Assembly (NCBI GenBank): GCA_032158295.1
Contig: CM063251.1
Span: 17,361,425-17,425,424, forward strand
Origin: Pycnopodia helianthoides
Lineage: Eukaryota; Echinodermata; Asteroidea; Forcipulatida; Asteriidae
Direction: 5' to 3'
DNA: 64,000 nucleotides
The notes beneath the pieces were generated by a model that saw only the letters and a program-made list of their open reading frames with translations, made no database searches and was not told where the DNA came from. The position numbers and the translations under genes are program-made. The first letter of the stretch is position 1, and every line of letters starts with the position of its first letter. Positions 25,001-33,544 of the stretch are shown here, piece after piece.

Positions 25001-28000
25001 AAAAATAAAGGGTTGTCTACAGTGCTTTTTTCAACAGATTGACACTGTAAAAAGTTCTGTTGTTAATTTTCTTATCGGTAATTGACAATCGTGCGCTTTG
25101 TCTTTGAGGAAACTATAGGGTGTTGACACAGTAAACCAATAGCTTGTTTGGCCTACCTGTAGTTGGAGCAGCTGTGGTCGGCGCTGGAAGAAGAAGAGGA
25201 AAAAAGATCAGTCACAAATAATTTTTTTTTAATTGAACGGTATTTGTATCAAGAACGTGTAACCCATCCATATTTAATAAGGTGACACGGGTACCAACCG
25301 CATCTCCCGCGCAGCATTCACAAACAGACAACACGGAAATTTGAATCTACAAAACTCGCCTTGAGGTGAGTTTTGTAGACTCAAATTTTTCGACCATTGC
25401 CTTGGAGGCGCGAAAGCGCAGTAAATCAATAGCATTTTTGGCCTACCTGTAGTTGGAGCAGCTGTGGTCGCCACTGGAAGAAGAAGAAGAAAAAAGAGAG
25501 AAAAGATCAGTGACAAATAATTTGTGTTAATTGAACGGTATTTGTATCAAGAACGTGGAACCAATCCATATTTAGCGAGGTGATGCGGGTACCAACCGCA
25601 TCTCCCGCACAGCATTCACAAACAAATTTGAATCTACGAAACTCGCCTTGAGGTGAGTTTTGTAGACCCTTGCCTGGTAGGCGCGAGGGCCCTTCCGGAA
25701 GATGGCTAAGTACGGAGTTTGAGGGCATTCGCAGGTGCACTCTGATGGGGCCCGGTGGAGCTCCGTTACCCACCAAGTGGCCGGGCCGATTGGGTCACTC
25801 AGGTCCGGGCAGGTGAAGCAGGCATGCCGGACAAGGATTGCTTTATAGGCCTACTGCTAGTATATCTCTAGGCTTCAAAACAATTATAATAATACACAAC
25901 TTTTTTCGGGGTCATTACCAAATTATGACCCTACCTTTAACTGATTCAAAAATTCACAATGGCATGATGTTAGTGTAATCTTTTCACACACACCAAAACA
26001 AAATTTATCAGAAATGCTTTCCAGACATGAAATATGCATACAACATTACCACATAAATCTACAATGCAGATTGTTAAAAACTATAGGCCTACAATTACAA
26101 ATCTTTGACCAGCTTTTATGGTATTGCTATATAAATTCAGAAAAAATAAAGGGTTGTCTAAAGTGTTTTTTCCCAACAGATTTACACTTTAAAAGGTTTT
26201 TTTGTTAATTCTCTTATCGATAATTGACAATCGTATACTTTGTCTTGTAGTCAAACGTGGAAACTATAACCATAGGGTGTTGACACAGTAAATCATTAGC
26301 AGTTTTGGCCTACCTGTAGTTGGAGCAACTGTGGTCGGCGCTGGAAGAAGAAGAAGAAGAGCAAAATAGATAAAAGATCAGTCACAAATAATTTGTGTCA
26401 AAGGAACATTACAGAATTGGTTTTTGCTAACAAAACAGTTGTGGGCAGTATAAGCACTTTATGTAATCCACCATATACATAAACTGACAAACCTGTAAGT
26501 TTGAGATCGATCGGCCATCTGGGTCACGAGAAAATAGTGAAAAACCGATTACACATTTGCATTCAACAAATGAATAAAACGCTCACTGAGCGATAAACTC
26601 CAATCGGAAAATTAGTTTATTCATTTCTCATCAAATATGGCATTTGAGACATAAATATTTCAAGGGATGTTTTCTACTATATCATCATCATTAGACCGTG
26701 TAAGTTTTATGTAAATCTGTGATCAAAAAGTATATTTTACAAGTTTTTTCTTACCAATTCTGTAATGTTCCTTTAATTGAACGGTATTTTCATCAAGAAC
26801 GTGGAACCCACGCGTCCCCTTGCTAAATAATGGGTTCCACGTTCTTGATGAAACCGTTCCAACCGCATCCCCCGCGCAGCATTCACAAACAGACATCACG
26901 GAAATTTGAATATCTGAAACTCGCCTTGGGGTGAGTTTTGTCGATTCAAATTGTTCGACCCTTGCCTGGGAGGCGCGAGAGTCCTGCCGGAAGATGGCTA
27001 TTAAAGAACGGAGTTTGAGAGCACTCGCATGTTGTTATTTTTCTTACCGATAATTGACATTGTATACTGTATCTTTGAGTCAACAGTGGAAACTATACCA
27101 TAGGGTGTTCAAACAGTAAATCATTAGCTTTTTTGGCTTACCTGTTGTAGTTGCAGCAGTTGTAGTCGACGCTGGAAGAAGTAGAAGAAAAAGAAAAAGA
27201 AAGAAAAAGGACCAGTGACAAATAATTGGTAGTCAAAAGAATGTTCGTGCCCATCTTGTGCCTTATGGAATCACCGTCTTCAACTTCTGCAGTATTATCA
27301 TTACTATTATTTAGTTGTCATCATACACATAAAAAATACAAAACAAGAAACATATATATACCAAGAGACACTAACTTATGACAGTTGCCATCAGGCATTT
27401 AGCTCCCGATAAGTTCAAGGTTATTAAATTCATTAACATTTTCGAGAATGAAATTCAGGATAAAAACAAGATCAACTTGTACACCGCAATGGGCTTCCCC
27501 GTCAAACTTTCTGAAGCCCTGTGCCCCAAAATGCACGATTGCAAAACTGCAGCCACACAGCTGAAGCTGAAGAACGTGGTGAGGGGGAACACACTAGGTG
27601 AATGCTTCAAATTCCATCTTCGAAAGATAACACAGAAAGCTCAGAATGCACCAGACAGTTTTATTATCAGTATTATACAAATAAAAAAACATTAGTATAT
27701 ATTTCTGGTAATGAAACCAAGGATTCAACATAAGTGACCTTAATCACTGTAGCTCGCAAGCCTGAGGGCACCTGTAAACAGGGATGCTTGCTATGTGAAC
27801 CAGAAACATCGGGTAAGGTATTCCTACTCATCCACGATAAGACAGTGTTCTTGGTTATTTTACGCGCACTACCGATCCTAGTGCACGAGACCTACGGCTT
27901 GATAGCAAATCCATCAAAGGACAAAGCACTCACGGTAAAGCATCTTGCTCATCCTGCCAGATGTACCTTTGACCTCGCATCCCATTCACAAGGACAGAGA

Positions 28001-28346
28001 TTCGTAGTCTGTTATACATACTATGTACACACATTACATAGTTACGAAAGCCCTGTCTGCATTTCCACAAGCCACTGACAAATCGTTTGTCAACTATTTC
28101 AACAGAGGGCGCGATGCGCAGCGTACTGTTGTAAACCAAAGTTGAAAATCAGAAGGTTGTAATAAAACTTCGCGTTTGTCTTTTGATAGATTTACAATAC
28201 TGGATAGTCCACAAGTCTGTGAAGGGTTATTTGGCAAAGTATTTAAAAGAAAAACAAACATGTAATTTATCCAATCAAATGACCTGCAGTTACTTACTTG
28301 CAATCTTGAAGGTGCACAGCACCAGGACGAAAAGTTGAAGCTTCAT
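9860..28346 (-). CDS. Gene B: mucin-like EGF-SEA transmembrane protein (about 17 exons)
   Basis: A type I membrane protein assembled from a signal-peptide exon, at least eight small Thr/Pro/Ser-rich exons (mucin-like stalk), one six-Cys EGF-like module, a SEA domain, an EGF module split over two exons, a Thr-rich microexon, a transmembrane helix and a 30-residue basic/acidic tail. Exon phases agree at every junction except inside the exon at 21529-21809. Using the shorter version of that exon and leaving out the damaged one at 24243, the total is 475 codons including the stop. SEA domains are known from membrane mucins, agrin and enterokinase; many self-cleave at G-S, and this one has AGSIIAD. 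The protein probably forms a glycosylated, cleaved surface mucin. The gene is a paralogue of gene A over its C-terminal third. Calling it a MUC-type orthologue would go beyond the evidence. Confidence 0.75.
10168..10805. repeat. Minisatellite block 1 (27-bp unit)
   Basis: About 23 units of a 27-bp repeat with core CACTCAGTGATAGTGAGATC, followed by CCAATCC. It sits in the gene B intron before the last exon and is bounded by a G-run near 10827. Because 27 is a multiple of 3, all frames stay open and give spurious proteins. Confidence 0.95.
10850..11155. repeat. Segmental duplication unit (matches 12709-12820 and 16690-16895)
   Basis: 10850-10950 is nearly identical to 12709-12820, and 10955-11130 is nearly identical to 16690-16890 (both contain GCATCATGCGCATGCACTTT). 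This shows local copying inside gene B introns. Confidence 0.85.
11105..11410 (+). mobile_element. tRNA-derived SINE-like element
   Basis: A box-B-like GGTTCGAGTCC follows TCTGATCGGCAGAGTTAG. The tail (GGGACGTAAAGCCATAGGTC, then TAATGCACGTAAAAGAACC) matches the tail-only copy at 33040-33290. The head is also found, truncated, at 16855-16905. Confidence 0.6.
11680..12140. repeat. Duplicated exon-plus-intron segment (copy of 16920-17420)
   Basis: The two segments share blocks such as TGATGCCTAGGC, GAAATTACAC, TCTTTGAGGTCA, CCAATCCCACACAGTCATA and AGGGCCTACCTGC, and each contains a Thr-rich microexon of gene B. Confidence 0.85.
12049..12081 (-). CDS. Gene B Thr-rich microexon between EGF and TM
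   Basis: 33 bases, phase 1 to phase 1, reading LDTTTIGGTA. It is homologous to the 3' half of the exons at 17270, 19625 and 20522 (DTTTVGSTTTMA). The 5' half is missing and the acceptor is now TTACAACAG, made from what is coding sequence in the sister exons. Confidence 0.65.
12140..12695. repeat. Minisatellite block 2
   Basis: About 20 degenerate copies of the 27-bp unit (core CACTCAGTGATAGTGAGATC), more diverged than block 1, ending in a G-run near 12692. It lies in the intron between the gene B exons at 12049 and 12848. Confidence 0.9.
12848..12891 (-). CDS. Gene B EGF, second half
   Basis: 44 bases, entering in phase 2 and leaving in phase 1, reading CTGGFTGSNCSVSP. It completes the EGF fold begun at 14014-14104 (C-x-C then GFTGSNC). 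The equivalent exon in gene A is 46785-46822. Confidence 0.8.
13620..13945. repeat. Degenerate TATATA/TTTCGTT tandem repeat
   Basis: About 12 irregular units of roughly 22-30 bp, each with TATATA joined to TTTG/TTTCGTTC (for example TTTCGTTCTATATATA). It lies in a gene B intron. No coding potential. Confidence 0.8.
14014..14104 (-). CDS. Gene B EGF, first half
   Basis: Acceptor CTTTAG, phase 1 in, phase 2 out. Reads [17 protein letters not shown], then PGNDPINPTITC. Cysteine spacing CxxxxC..C fits an EGF module, and it is near-identical to gene A 49684-49762 apart from a small insertion. Confidence 0.85.
14544..14932 (+). mobile_element. TTAA-flanked MITE, family 1, copy 2
   Basis: AGGAACATTACAGAATTGG end, internal CGCTCACTGAGCG and the inverse right end, flanked by TTAA. 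It lies in a gene B intron. The otherwise similar gene A intron (50067-50551) lacks it, so the insertion came after the duplication. Confidence 0.85.
15168..15357 (-). CDS. Gene B SEA domain, second half
   Basis: Phase 0 in, phase 1 out (donor GTAATC after ACAG). Reads [20 protein letters not shown], then [27 protein letters not shown] matches the self-cleavage position of SEA domains (G-S followed by hydrophobics). Confidence 0.85.
15640..15660. repeat. G-run in the duplicated SEA intron
   Basis: A run of about 14 G, preceded by GAACAGTC. The matching gene A intron has a longer G-run at 51025-51045. A shared, length-variable homopolymer that may also be an assembly weak point. Confidence 0.7.
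15772..15896 (-). CDS. Gene B SEA domain, first half
   Basis: Phase 1 in, phase 0 out (donor GTAAGT). Reads FRKVRALFNMTRIGGIDATF, then TDDLNNKSSDGFKEMEKTVC. It is homologous to gene A 51161-51285. Confidence 0.85.
16548..16688 (-). CDS. Gene B EGF-like module
   Basis: Phase 1 to phase 1, six cysteines: DPC, then [28 protein letters not shown]. The CxxC (CEGC) replaces the usual CxC. Closely similar to gene A 52266-52406. Confidence 0.85.
17270..17332 (-). CDS. Gene B Thr/Ser-rich exon (stalk)
   Basis: 63 bases, phase 1 to phase 1, acceptor CTGTCCTCAG, donor GTAGGC. Reads SSTKTTEKDTTTVGSTTTMA, a likely O-glycosylated segment. Sister exons at 19625 and 20522. Confidence 0.75.
17400..17625. 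repeat. Minisatellite block 3
   Basis: About 8 diverged units of the CACTCAGTGATAGTGAGATC repeat, directly upstream (minus strand) of the exon at 17270-17332. Confidence 0.85.
17630..17930. repeat. AT-rich region dense in TCTATAGA-like palindromes
   Basis: Many copies of CTATAG/TCTATAGAA and variants spaced about 10-25 bp. A similar region lies at 19880-20285. Both sit between minisatellite blocks in gene B introns. Confidence 0.75.
18000..19560. repeat. Minisatellite block 4 (largest; 26-bp and 27-bp units)
   Basis: Roughly 58 units. The central part (about 18480-19400) is a homogenised 26-bp version (CCACTCAGTAATAGTGAGAT then CCCAAT). The flanks are diverged 27-bp copies. Parts of the left flank (18160-18290) recur at 19420-19560, showing duplication of array ends. 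Confidence 0.95.
19625..19693 (-). CDS. Gene B Thr/Ser-rich exon (stalk)
   Basis: 69 bases, phase 1 to phase 1, acceptor CTGTCCTCAG, donor GTAGGC. Reads SEASSNTPEQDTTTVGSTTT then MA. Near-identical to the exon at 20522-20590. Confidence 0.75.
19880..20285. repeat. Second AT-rich region with TCTATAGAAT/TCTAAAGAAT repeats
   Basis: Diverged 12-15 bp motifs (TTTCTATAGAATC, TTTCTAAAGAATT). Within it GAATTTCTGTAGGATTCCCC occurs twice in tandem (about 20160-20220). Confidence 0.75.
20290..20455. repeat. Minisatellite block 5
   Basis: About 6 units of the 27-bp repeat, just downstream (minus strand) of the exon at 20522-20590. Confidence 0.85.
20522..20590 (-). CDS. Gene B Thr/Ser-rich exon (stalk)
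   Basis: 69 bases, phase 1 to phase 1, reading SEASSNTTEQDTTTVGSTTT then MA. Acceptor CTGTCCTCAG, donor GTAGGC. The flanking GGGCCTACCTGCC block is shared with the sister exons. Confidence 0.75.
20655..21415. repeat. Minisatellite block 6 (27-bp unit, GGTATCC variant)
   Basis: About 27 units. Many carry AATAGTGGTATCC in place of GATAGTGAGATCC, in interspersed higher-order runs. This block produces open frames on both strands up to 250 codons that are not genes. Confidence 0.95.
21529..21809 (-). CDS. Gene B mucin-like exon with a frame conflict
   Basis: Starting at the good acceptor CATTGACAG (exon start 21809), the frame reads VPTGTSNNTNETTTASATTA. The better mucin frame at the other end (TTNPVTATTPVTATAPVTA and onwards, ending STSLS before GTAATT in phase 1) is offset by one base, and 281 bases does not fit phase 1 to phase 1. 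Either the true acceptor is inside the GGA run (exon start 21738 or 21735, both in phase), or one base is missing in that run. The 15-bp repeat CCCGTCACTGCAACG occurs five times. Confidence 0.6.
22446..22484 (-). CDS. Gene B Thr-rich microexon
   Basis: 39 bases, phase 1 to phase 1, acceptor CCCTTGTAG, donor GTAAGA, reading NETSTEMSATTQ. It fits the stalk composition and the uniform phase of this gene. Confidence 0.6.
23470..23534 (-). CDS. Gene B possible decayed Thr-rich exon
   Basis: After CGGTCCTCAG, like the stalk acceptors, the frame reads ATTTEQTTPFPTTAFWTIAF. No good donor follows (only GTCTGT in phase 1). It may be a dead copy. The 3' boundary is uncertain. Confidence 0.25.
24243..24269 (-). 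pseudogene. Gene B microexon copy with destroyed acceptor
   Basis: 27 bases identical in pattern to the exons at 25157 and 26314 (PTTAAPTT), with an intact donor GTAGGC. The expected CTTCCAG acceptor reads CTTCCAC (change at 24270). Skipping it keeps frame because it is symmetric. Confidence 0.6.
25157..25183 (-). CDS. Gene B Pro/Thr microexon
   Basis: 27 bases, phase 1 to phase 1, acceptor CTTCTTCCAG, donor GTAGGC, reading PTTAAPTT. A CTT microsatellite forms the polypyrimidine tract. Confidence 0.65.
25447..25473 (-). CDS. Gene B Pro/Thr microexon
   Basis: 27 bases, phase 1 to phase 1, reading ATTAAPTT. Same CTT-tract acceptor and GTAGGC donor. Only about 290 bases from the copy at 25157. 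Confidence 0.65.
26314..26340 (-). CDS. Gene B Pro/Thr microexon
   Basis: 27 bases, phase 1 to phase 1, reading PTTVAPTT. CTT-tract acceptor, GTAGGC donor. Confidence 0.65.
26398..26776 (+). mobile_element. TTAA-flanked MITE, family 1, copy 3
   Basis: Same ends and internal palindrome as the other copies; the left flank reads TCAA, the right TTAA. It is inserted in one of the microexon-bearing repeat units. Confidence 0.8.
27142..27171 (-). CDS. Gene B first stalk microexon
   Basis: 30 bases, phase 1 to phase 1, reading STTTAATTT, with acceptor CTTCTTCCAG and donor GTAAGC. Joined to the signal-peptide exon it gives FKIAT, then STTTAATTT. Confidence 0.65.
27378..27695 (+). other. Open frame of unknown nature in gene B intron 1
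   Basis: 105 codons on the strand opposite gene B (for example FKVIKFINIFENEIQDKNK). Part of it (GCACGATTGCAAAACTGCA) resembles intronic sequence near 23690-23715, so it is more likely repeat-derived than a gene. No domain recognised. Confidence 0.15.
28298..28346 (-). CDS. Gene B exon 1: signal peptide
   Basis: ATG at 28346 reads MKLQLFVLVLCTFKIA and leaves in phase 1 at the strong donor GTAAGT, matching the phase of all stalk exons. It is short but strongly hydrophobic. An acceptor-like TTTTTCCCCCAG just upstream (28371) suggests a spliced 5' UTR. Confidence 0.65.
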
Positions 28347-28429
28347 CTTGATGGGCAAAAACAACAAATTCTGGGGGAAAAAGACAGGAAAACGTGTTTT
28401 TTGTATTGTTTTATTTCTAATCTTTGAAC

Positions 28430-28703
28430 AGGGGTATTTGTATAGGGGCTGCCAGTAGCTAAAGCGCTAAGAACAGAATGGTTAATATGAGACGATGAAG
28501 AAATGTCCAGTTTTACATGTGAGGAAAACCACAAACTGGGAAAACCCACGCACTCAGGTATAGGGAATGAATACCCAGTCAACATGCAGGGTTCCAGGTC
28601 TGAAGTCGGGTTCGAACCGGGGTCCACAGAGGTGAAAGGTAGGGGAAGAAACGACTGAGCCAACCTAATGCCCCGAAAGTGAAAAAAAAAAAAAAAAAAA
28701 AAA
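28430..28703 (-). mobile_element. tRNA-derived SINE, copy 1
   Basis: On the minus strand a box-A-like GGTTGGCTCAGTCGTT is followed by GGTTCGAACC (box B). The body contains GGTTTTCCTCACATGT and GACATTTCTTCATC, shared with 33552-33720. An A-run of 23 bases lies at 28680-28703. Confidence 0.65.
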
Positions 28704-30310
28704 CTAACTATAGTATTAGAAGAAAGATTAAGGTAGGTTTAAGGTAACTTTGCAGTGTTTTTCTTTTGTATTTGTTGTCTTTATTTTTTTATTTTTTTAC
28801 ATTTTTACTAAAATCAATGCGATAATATCTGCGGAATAATAACATGTTCAAACCGTCGTCAGTCTGGTCTGTTGTAATCATGAAGACAACCATTCTTCTT
28901 TCTTTGATAAAAAAAAACAAACAGTCATTTTACATTCTATAGAAATGATGAGTAAAATATTGTTGATTTTGTCCACATCAACTGTCTGATATTTTAAAAG
29001 AAGAAGAAAAAAGAAAAAAAAAGTACCGCAAAAAACTAACACAAAGACAATTCTCTCGTAAACAATAGCCGCGAATTACTACCATTTTCTCTTTTACACT
29101 CCGGTAAATTTACACTGAATTTACCTCGTATTAGCCTATGAGAACAAGGGACTTTGACAACACCGATTCCGGTCGACCTTACGCGCGTTGAATTGGTTGT
29201 TCCTATTTAGGGGCAAAACACTTTTTCCGCCTTTTCTTCTTGAAATTAAATAGCTGAGTTATGTTGTCATAATAATGTTGGCCATGGAACATCACTGTTT
29301 ATTGTAAATACCGTCACGGTCTACCTGTTTTGCATAAAGACGGAGTTCACTTGCCCGTTGGAAGTATAATGCCCACATGCGGTTCATTGTCGGATAAAAA
29401 CCCCAACAAAAATAATTAGCATAACAGTCGGAGTAATTTCTAATAAAATGGATTCCAGGGAATGGCTGTGACGAATGGCTGAGCGATACTTAGCGTGCTG
29501 CGGTGCCTGTAGCTATGGCGACGGATGAATAGTTGCTAAACACAACCATGAAAACAACCCTAAACGAACGCCGGTTGCTATGGGGGGTATATCCGTGAAA
29601 TTACGAACATCTGGCTATGTGATACAAACCCACCTGTCATGTTTTGCATGTTTGAGCAACCTGTTGATGTTCTTATAAATAAACGATTACAGGAATTTAT
29701 TGGGCGTTTGCATTACTAAACCACATTTACCACAATTTGCTCTTTCTTTTTCATACAATTGTTTCAACAACAAAAACAACAGCAACAACAACACCAAGAT
29801 AAAAGTATAAGATTTTTCTAACTAAATTACGTTCAAGCGCTTTTGATATTCAATTTAGTAATATGTAGGCTAAATGTTTACTTCGGGCGAAGACGTTTCA
29901 GGTTGGGGAAAGTCACAAGTTTGGTTCCTCTTGAATGATTTGTTTATTTGTTTCATAGGCCTAATACAATTTGACTATTGTTACACAAATTTACTCTAGT
30001 TCTGCCGTAAGGTGAACATGGAGGTCAGTAGCTTAAAGTGGCATTCTTTCCTTATGGAAACAGCACGAAAACATTGTGCGCTATAGATGCGAGGAGCGCC
30101 AAGTTGTGACTTTGAGTTCTCAGTTTCCATTAGCAAATACCCATGTTAACTCCACGAATTAGATCGCGCAACATTTGTTGAACTTTTATAAGCTCCTATA
30201 CTCTGGAACAGAGTCGCAGACAATTTTAAAAACGAGCAAGACCTTGGAATAAAGTCGAGGCCATTTTTTTTTTAAATGAGCAAGACTTTGGACAGTCAAA
30301 AGTCGCGGAA
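28704..30310. other. Gene-free AT-rich region
   Basis: No ORF with coding character, no clear repeat pair and no splice-bounded exon noticed. It could contain the upstream promoter or noncoding first exon of gene B, but nothing specific is visible. Confidence 0.4.
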
Positions 30311-30324
30311 AATAGCCAAAAGGC

Positions 30325-30390
30325 ATTAGCCATCAGCCATCAGCCATCAGCCATCAGCCATCAGCCGTCAGCCATCAGACATCAGCCATT
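30325..30390. repeat. 7-bp tandem repeat (GCCATCA)n
   Basis: About nine copies of GCCATCA with two single-base variants (GCCGTCA, GACATCA). Confidence 0.9.
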
Positions 30391-30649
30391 TATAGTCACT
30401 ATGTTAATGAAAAACGTCTCAAAAGTCACGGGAGCAATTATTGTACACGTTGTTAGGGTAGAAATGGTGTCATGACGTCAATCGCACATTGCCGCATTGC
30501 GTAAATCTTTAACAAAACATGAACCAATTTTTCTTTTGTTTTCTTCCCTTTAATATAAGGGAGACCAGAAATTTTTAAGAAATGTACGTGCTGTTTATAC
30601 AAGAGTGTCTGTTGAAAACTACGGGAATTTAATGTTATTTACTCCGTAG

Positions 30650-30960
30650 GGCTCCTATCCGTAGGCCAACCTTTCAACTTATCTGTGATTGGTCAGTATA
30701 TTGTGTCAAACAGCCGATATAAAACGAGGCGAGATTGAGTGTAATACTGTCCCCTATAAGCGACTTTAAGCCTCAGTTGCCAATTGACAAACAAATATTT
30801 GTTGTATACATATTATTTATTGTTGAGAAAATATTGACTGTCGATGGCAACCCTTGCGCTCTGCTGCGTCACGCCGACCAGTCGGCGATCACTGCCGAGT
30901 TCAACACCCAAATGACAAAGAGGTCAGTTTGCTGCTGTCAAAATTGGAACAGACCTTCAA
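30650..30960 (+). promoter_or_regulatory. Possible TATA promoter and small first exon
   Basis: GATTGGTCAGTATATTG and then CGATATAAAACGAGG resemble a CCAAT-TATA arrangement. About 200 bases downstream an open frame (NPCALLRHADQSAITAEFNT) reaches AAGAG before GTCAGT, a fair donor. No downstream exon was found, so this is weak. Confidence 0.2.
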
Positions 30961-31019
30961 ATCAAATTCATGCAGACAACATTGGTAACTAACAATAGGC
31001 CCGTATCAACTTTATTCGA

Positions 31020-31110
31020 CCCAATAGATGGATTGTGCACGCGTGAAGAGCTATCATTGGCTGAGAGTCGGGCGTAGAGCGTACACACGTGCACTTTTCC
31101 ACCGTTTTAC
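31020..31110 (+). mobile_element. Fragment of the 4511-4676 MITE family
   Basis: Shares CGCGTGAAGAGCTATCATTG and GCTGAGAGTCG with the gene D intron element but lacks the terminal inverted repeats. Confidence 0.6.
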
Positions 31111-31376
31111 ATCGTTTTGGGCGGAGTTACAATTTTGAAAAGTGGGAGGCATAATAACCTAACTATCGTTTCATAGCTTGATTATTATTTTGTTTTTTTT
31201 AAACTGAAACACAAGTAAATGTACTTTAGATCATCAAAATTTAAACCTTAAACTGCAACTGGGCTGTTCTGAAAAATGAACAGAAATGTTTTGCTGGACA
31301 CGCAAGAACTGGACCTAATTAGCTTTTCAATCTATCCAAAGTTGTGAAAAACTCTTATGGTTAACAAATGGGGCCT

Positions 31377-31640
31377 GAACAAAAAAATGCACTGTATCGC
31401 ATTTCATGCGAGCCAGTTTATAGCACGTTGTGATCGAGCAGTCTGGCGAATCGGACTCGAGTTCCGGGTTCGAATCCCGGTCATGGCACTTTATGTCCAT
31501 GAGAAAGTCGCATTGTTTTCTCATCACACAGGAGTAGCAAATGGGTATACTTGTGAGGTCAGAGATTGTTGATGTGAAAAATATTAATCTGTGCACCCCT
31601 GCCGGTGATGCCCACTCCTAAGGAGTTGAGATGGTTTTAT
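31377..31640 (+). mobile_element. tRNA-derived SINE, second family
   Basis: TGATCGAGCAGTCTGGCGAA is followed by GAGTTCCGGGTTCGAATCCC (box B GGTTCGAATCC), then a non-tRNA tail. The tRNA-like part does not fold cleanly enough to be called a tRNA gene. Confidence 0.55.
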
Positions 31641-32028
31641 AAGAAAATGCTTAAAGGCCCTGTACACCATTGGTAAGATCGAAAAACACAAATGTTCACC
31701 GATTCACACATAACTTACATGATTTAAAGTAAGTAATGGTAGAAAGGGTTCCTTAAAATATTTCTGAGAACATTTTGAAAGAAAGTAAAAACTCGTCCAA
31801 GACCAGTGATACCTCCAAAATGTTCAAAGCGTTAAATAAAATGATGGAACAGAACTTTTTGCGAATTAATTTTGTCCTCAAAACCTCTTCTTTTGAGAAA
31901 GTTGCTGGAATGTTTTAGACTGACCCACTCTAACGGCTGAGACTTACAGCTGTTTTCAGATACACACATTGTGTATTGTGAAAAGTAACTGTCGGCGTCG
32001 TCTTGGTATTGTTGTTAAAACAAATGTG

Positions 32029-32423
32029 TTAAAGACACTGGACACCTTTGGTAATTGTCAAAGACCAGTCTTCTCGCTTGGTGTATCTCAACATATGCAC
32101 AAAATAACAAACCTGTGAAAATTTGAACTCAATTGGTTATCGAAGTTGCGAGATAATAATAGAAGAAAAAACACCCTTGTCACACGAAGTTGTGTGCTTT
32201 TAGATGCTTGATTTCGAGACCTCACGCGTGAGGTCTCGAAATCAATTCAAATATTTTATTGAGAAATTACTTCTTTCTCAAAAACTACATTACTTCAGAG
32301 GGAGCCGTTTCTCACAATGTTTTATATGTTTTACTATCAACAGCTCTCTATTGCTTGTTACCAAGTAAGTTTTTATGCTAACAATTATTTTGAGTAATTA
32401 CCAATAGTGTCCAGTGCCTTTAA
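32029..32423 (+). mobile_element. TTAA-flanked MITE, family 2, copy 2
   Basis: Ends AGACACTGGACACCTTTGGT and AATAGTGTCCAGTGCCT, flanked by TTAA on both sides. A central palindromic stretch around GGTCTCGAAATC/GATTTCGAGACC. Confidence 0.75.
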
Positions 32424-32815
32424 AGGGAAGGTAAACGATTGGTAATCACTCTAAAAATTTATGGCAATAAAAACTGACTTAGTTAGAAGTACAGCAACTT
32501 TCGATAGTATAAAGCATTTTGAGAAATATTTCAATTCAAAATAATGTGGATATGGAAAAATATGTCAGTTTTTATCCCCAAATGTTTGAATCTGAGAAGC
32601 GTTTCTGTCAACGTTTCTCAGATTGTGTATTCCTATTAGGGATTGTGAACATAATCGCTCCAGATTTTTGGCGATATCTCAAAAACGATACCACCTTTTG
32701 AAACGAAATTTTCACAGGTTAGTTTTATTGTATTTATTATCTACATTTGTATGGGATTAAAACAATCGAACGGTTCCAAAAACCAAAGGACGGTATACTT
32801 TGCCTTTTAAAACAA
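32420..32815 (+). mobile_element. TTAA MITE, family 3, copy 1 (adjacent, shares a TTAA)
   Basis: Begins at the TTAA that ends the previous element (AGGGAAGGTAAACGATTGGT). It contains GAAGCGTTTCTGTCAACGTTTCTCAGA and CGATATCTCAAAAACG, as in 49320-49665 and 59884-60280. The right end near CTTTGCCTTTTAA is approximate. Confidence 0.65.
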
Positions 32816-33029
32816 ACTCTGGTATGTATAGGGAAAACATACATGTGGCCGTGTGAAGGCAAATCATGAGATGAGACCAAGTGTACCCACAAAGAAAACA
32901 ACCCTTTTTGATAGTATACGATATATGCATCGTAGTAGAAAGTTTGAATGGACAAGCAGAGAAAAAAGTCAGACCGGAACGCACTCAAGATGCTCAAAAA
33001 GCTTTGGGTTTGTGATAATTATATGAAAA

Positions 33030-33290
33030 TCATTGTGTCCCTTCAGCAAGATACTTATCAATAACTGATTTATCCTTCGGACGGAACAGTAAGCCGTATG
33101 GTCCCTAATGTGCTGTGTAATATGCACGTAGAAGAACCAAGTGCACTTATCGTACAGAGAAGGGGTTCGCCCCGGTGTTCCTGGTTTGATTGGCTGAACA
33201 TTGCGCCAAAGCACCTTGTAAACCAGTACACGGTGCTATGTAAAGGAAAAAAGGTTTCATACTTAAAAAACGTATAGCTCCAACCTTCCA
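33030..33290 (+). mobile_element. SINE tail copy (family of 11105-11410)
   Basis: Shares the order CAGCAAGATACTTA, TCCTTCGGACGGAACAGTAA, AATATGCACGTAGAAGAACC, GTGTTCCTGGTTTGATTGGC with the element at 11105-11410. The tRNA-like head is missing. Confidence 0.6.
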
Positions 33291-33544
33291 GGGTAAATAC
33301 CGTAGCGCTTATAGAAACGTAGTATTAAGCGCGGTAAAAAAAAAATGTAAAGTAGCATTAATATTATCCCCGGTGTTTCTGGTACACAAAACAAGCATGA
33401 CACTTTTTACAGGTTTCTTCAGGCTTGCGGGCTACAATGATCAAATTAGCCTATGAGGCATCCTTGGTTTCATTACCAGAAATACATAGTAATAAAAAAG
33501 AAACATTTTCTTTCTGAGCAATGTTTCAATTGGAGATAGTGACT

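Larger units (their letters stand above)
24010..27180. repeat. Tandem segmental duplications carrying the Pro/Thr microexons
   Basis: Five units spaced about 290-915 bp share the same order: TTATCGATAATTGACAATCG, ATAGGGTGTTGACACAGTAA, microexon, CTT/GAA microsatellite, AAAGATCAGTCACAAATAAT, TCAAGAACGTG, then GCATTCACAAACAGACA. Units differ by indels and by insertion of a MITE at 26398. Confidence 0.85.

Noticed and set aside
30735..30992. Complete 85-codon gene
   Set aside because: At best a first exon after a TATA-like motif; kept only as a weak promoter/exon candidate.
31415..31492. tRNA gene on the plus strand
   Set aside because: Box B is good but stems do not pair cleanly; it fits a SINE head.
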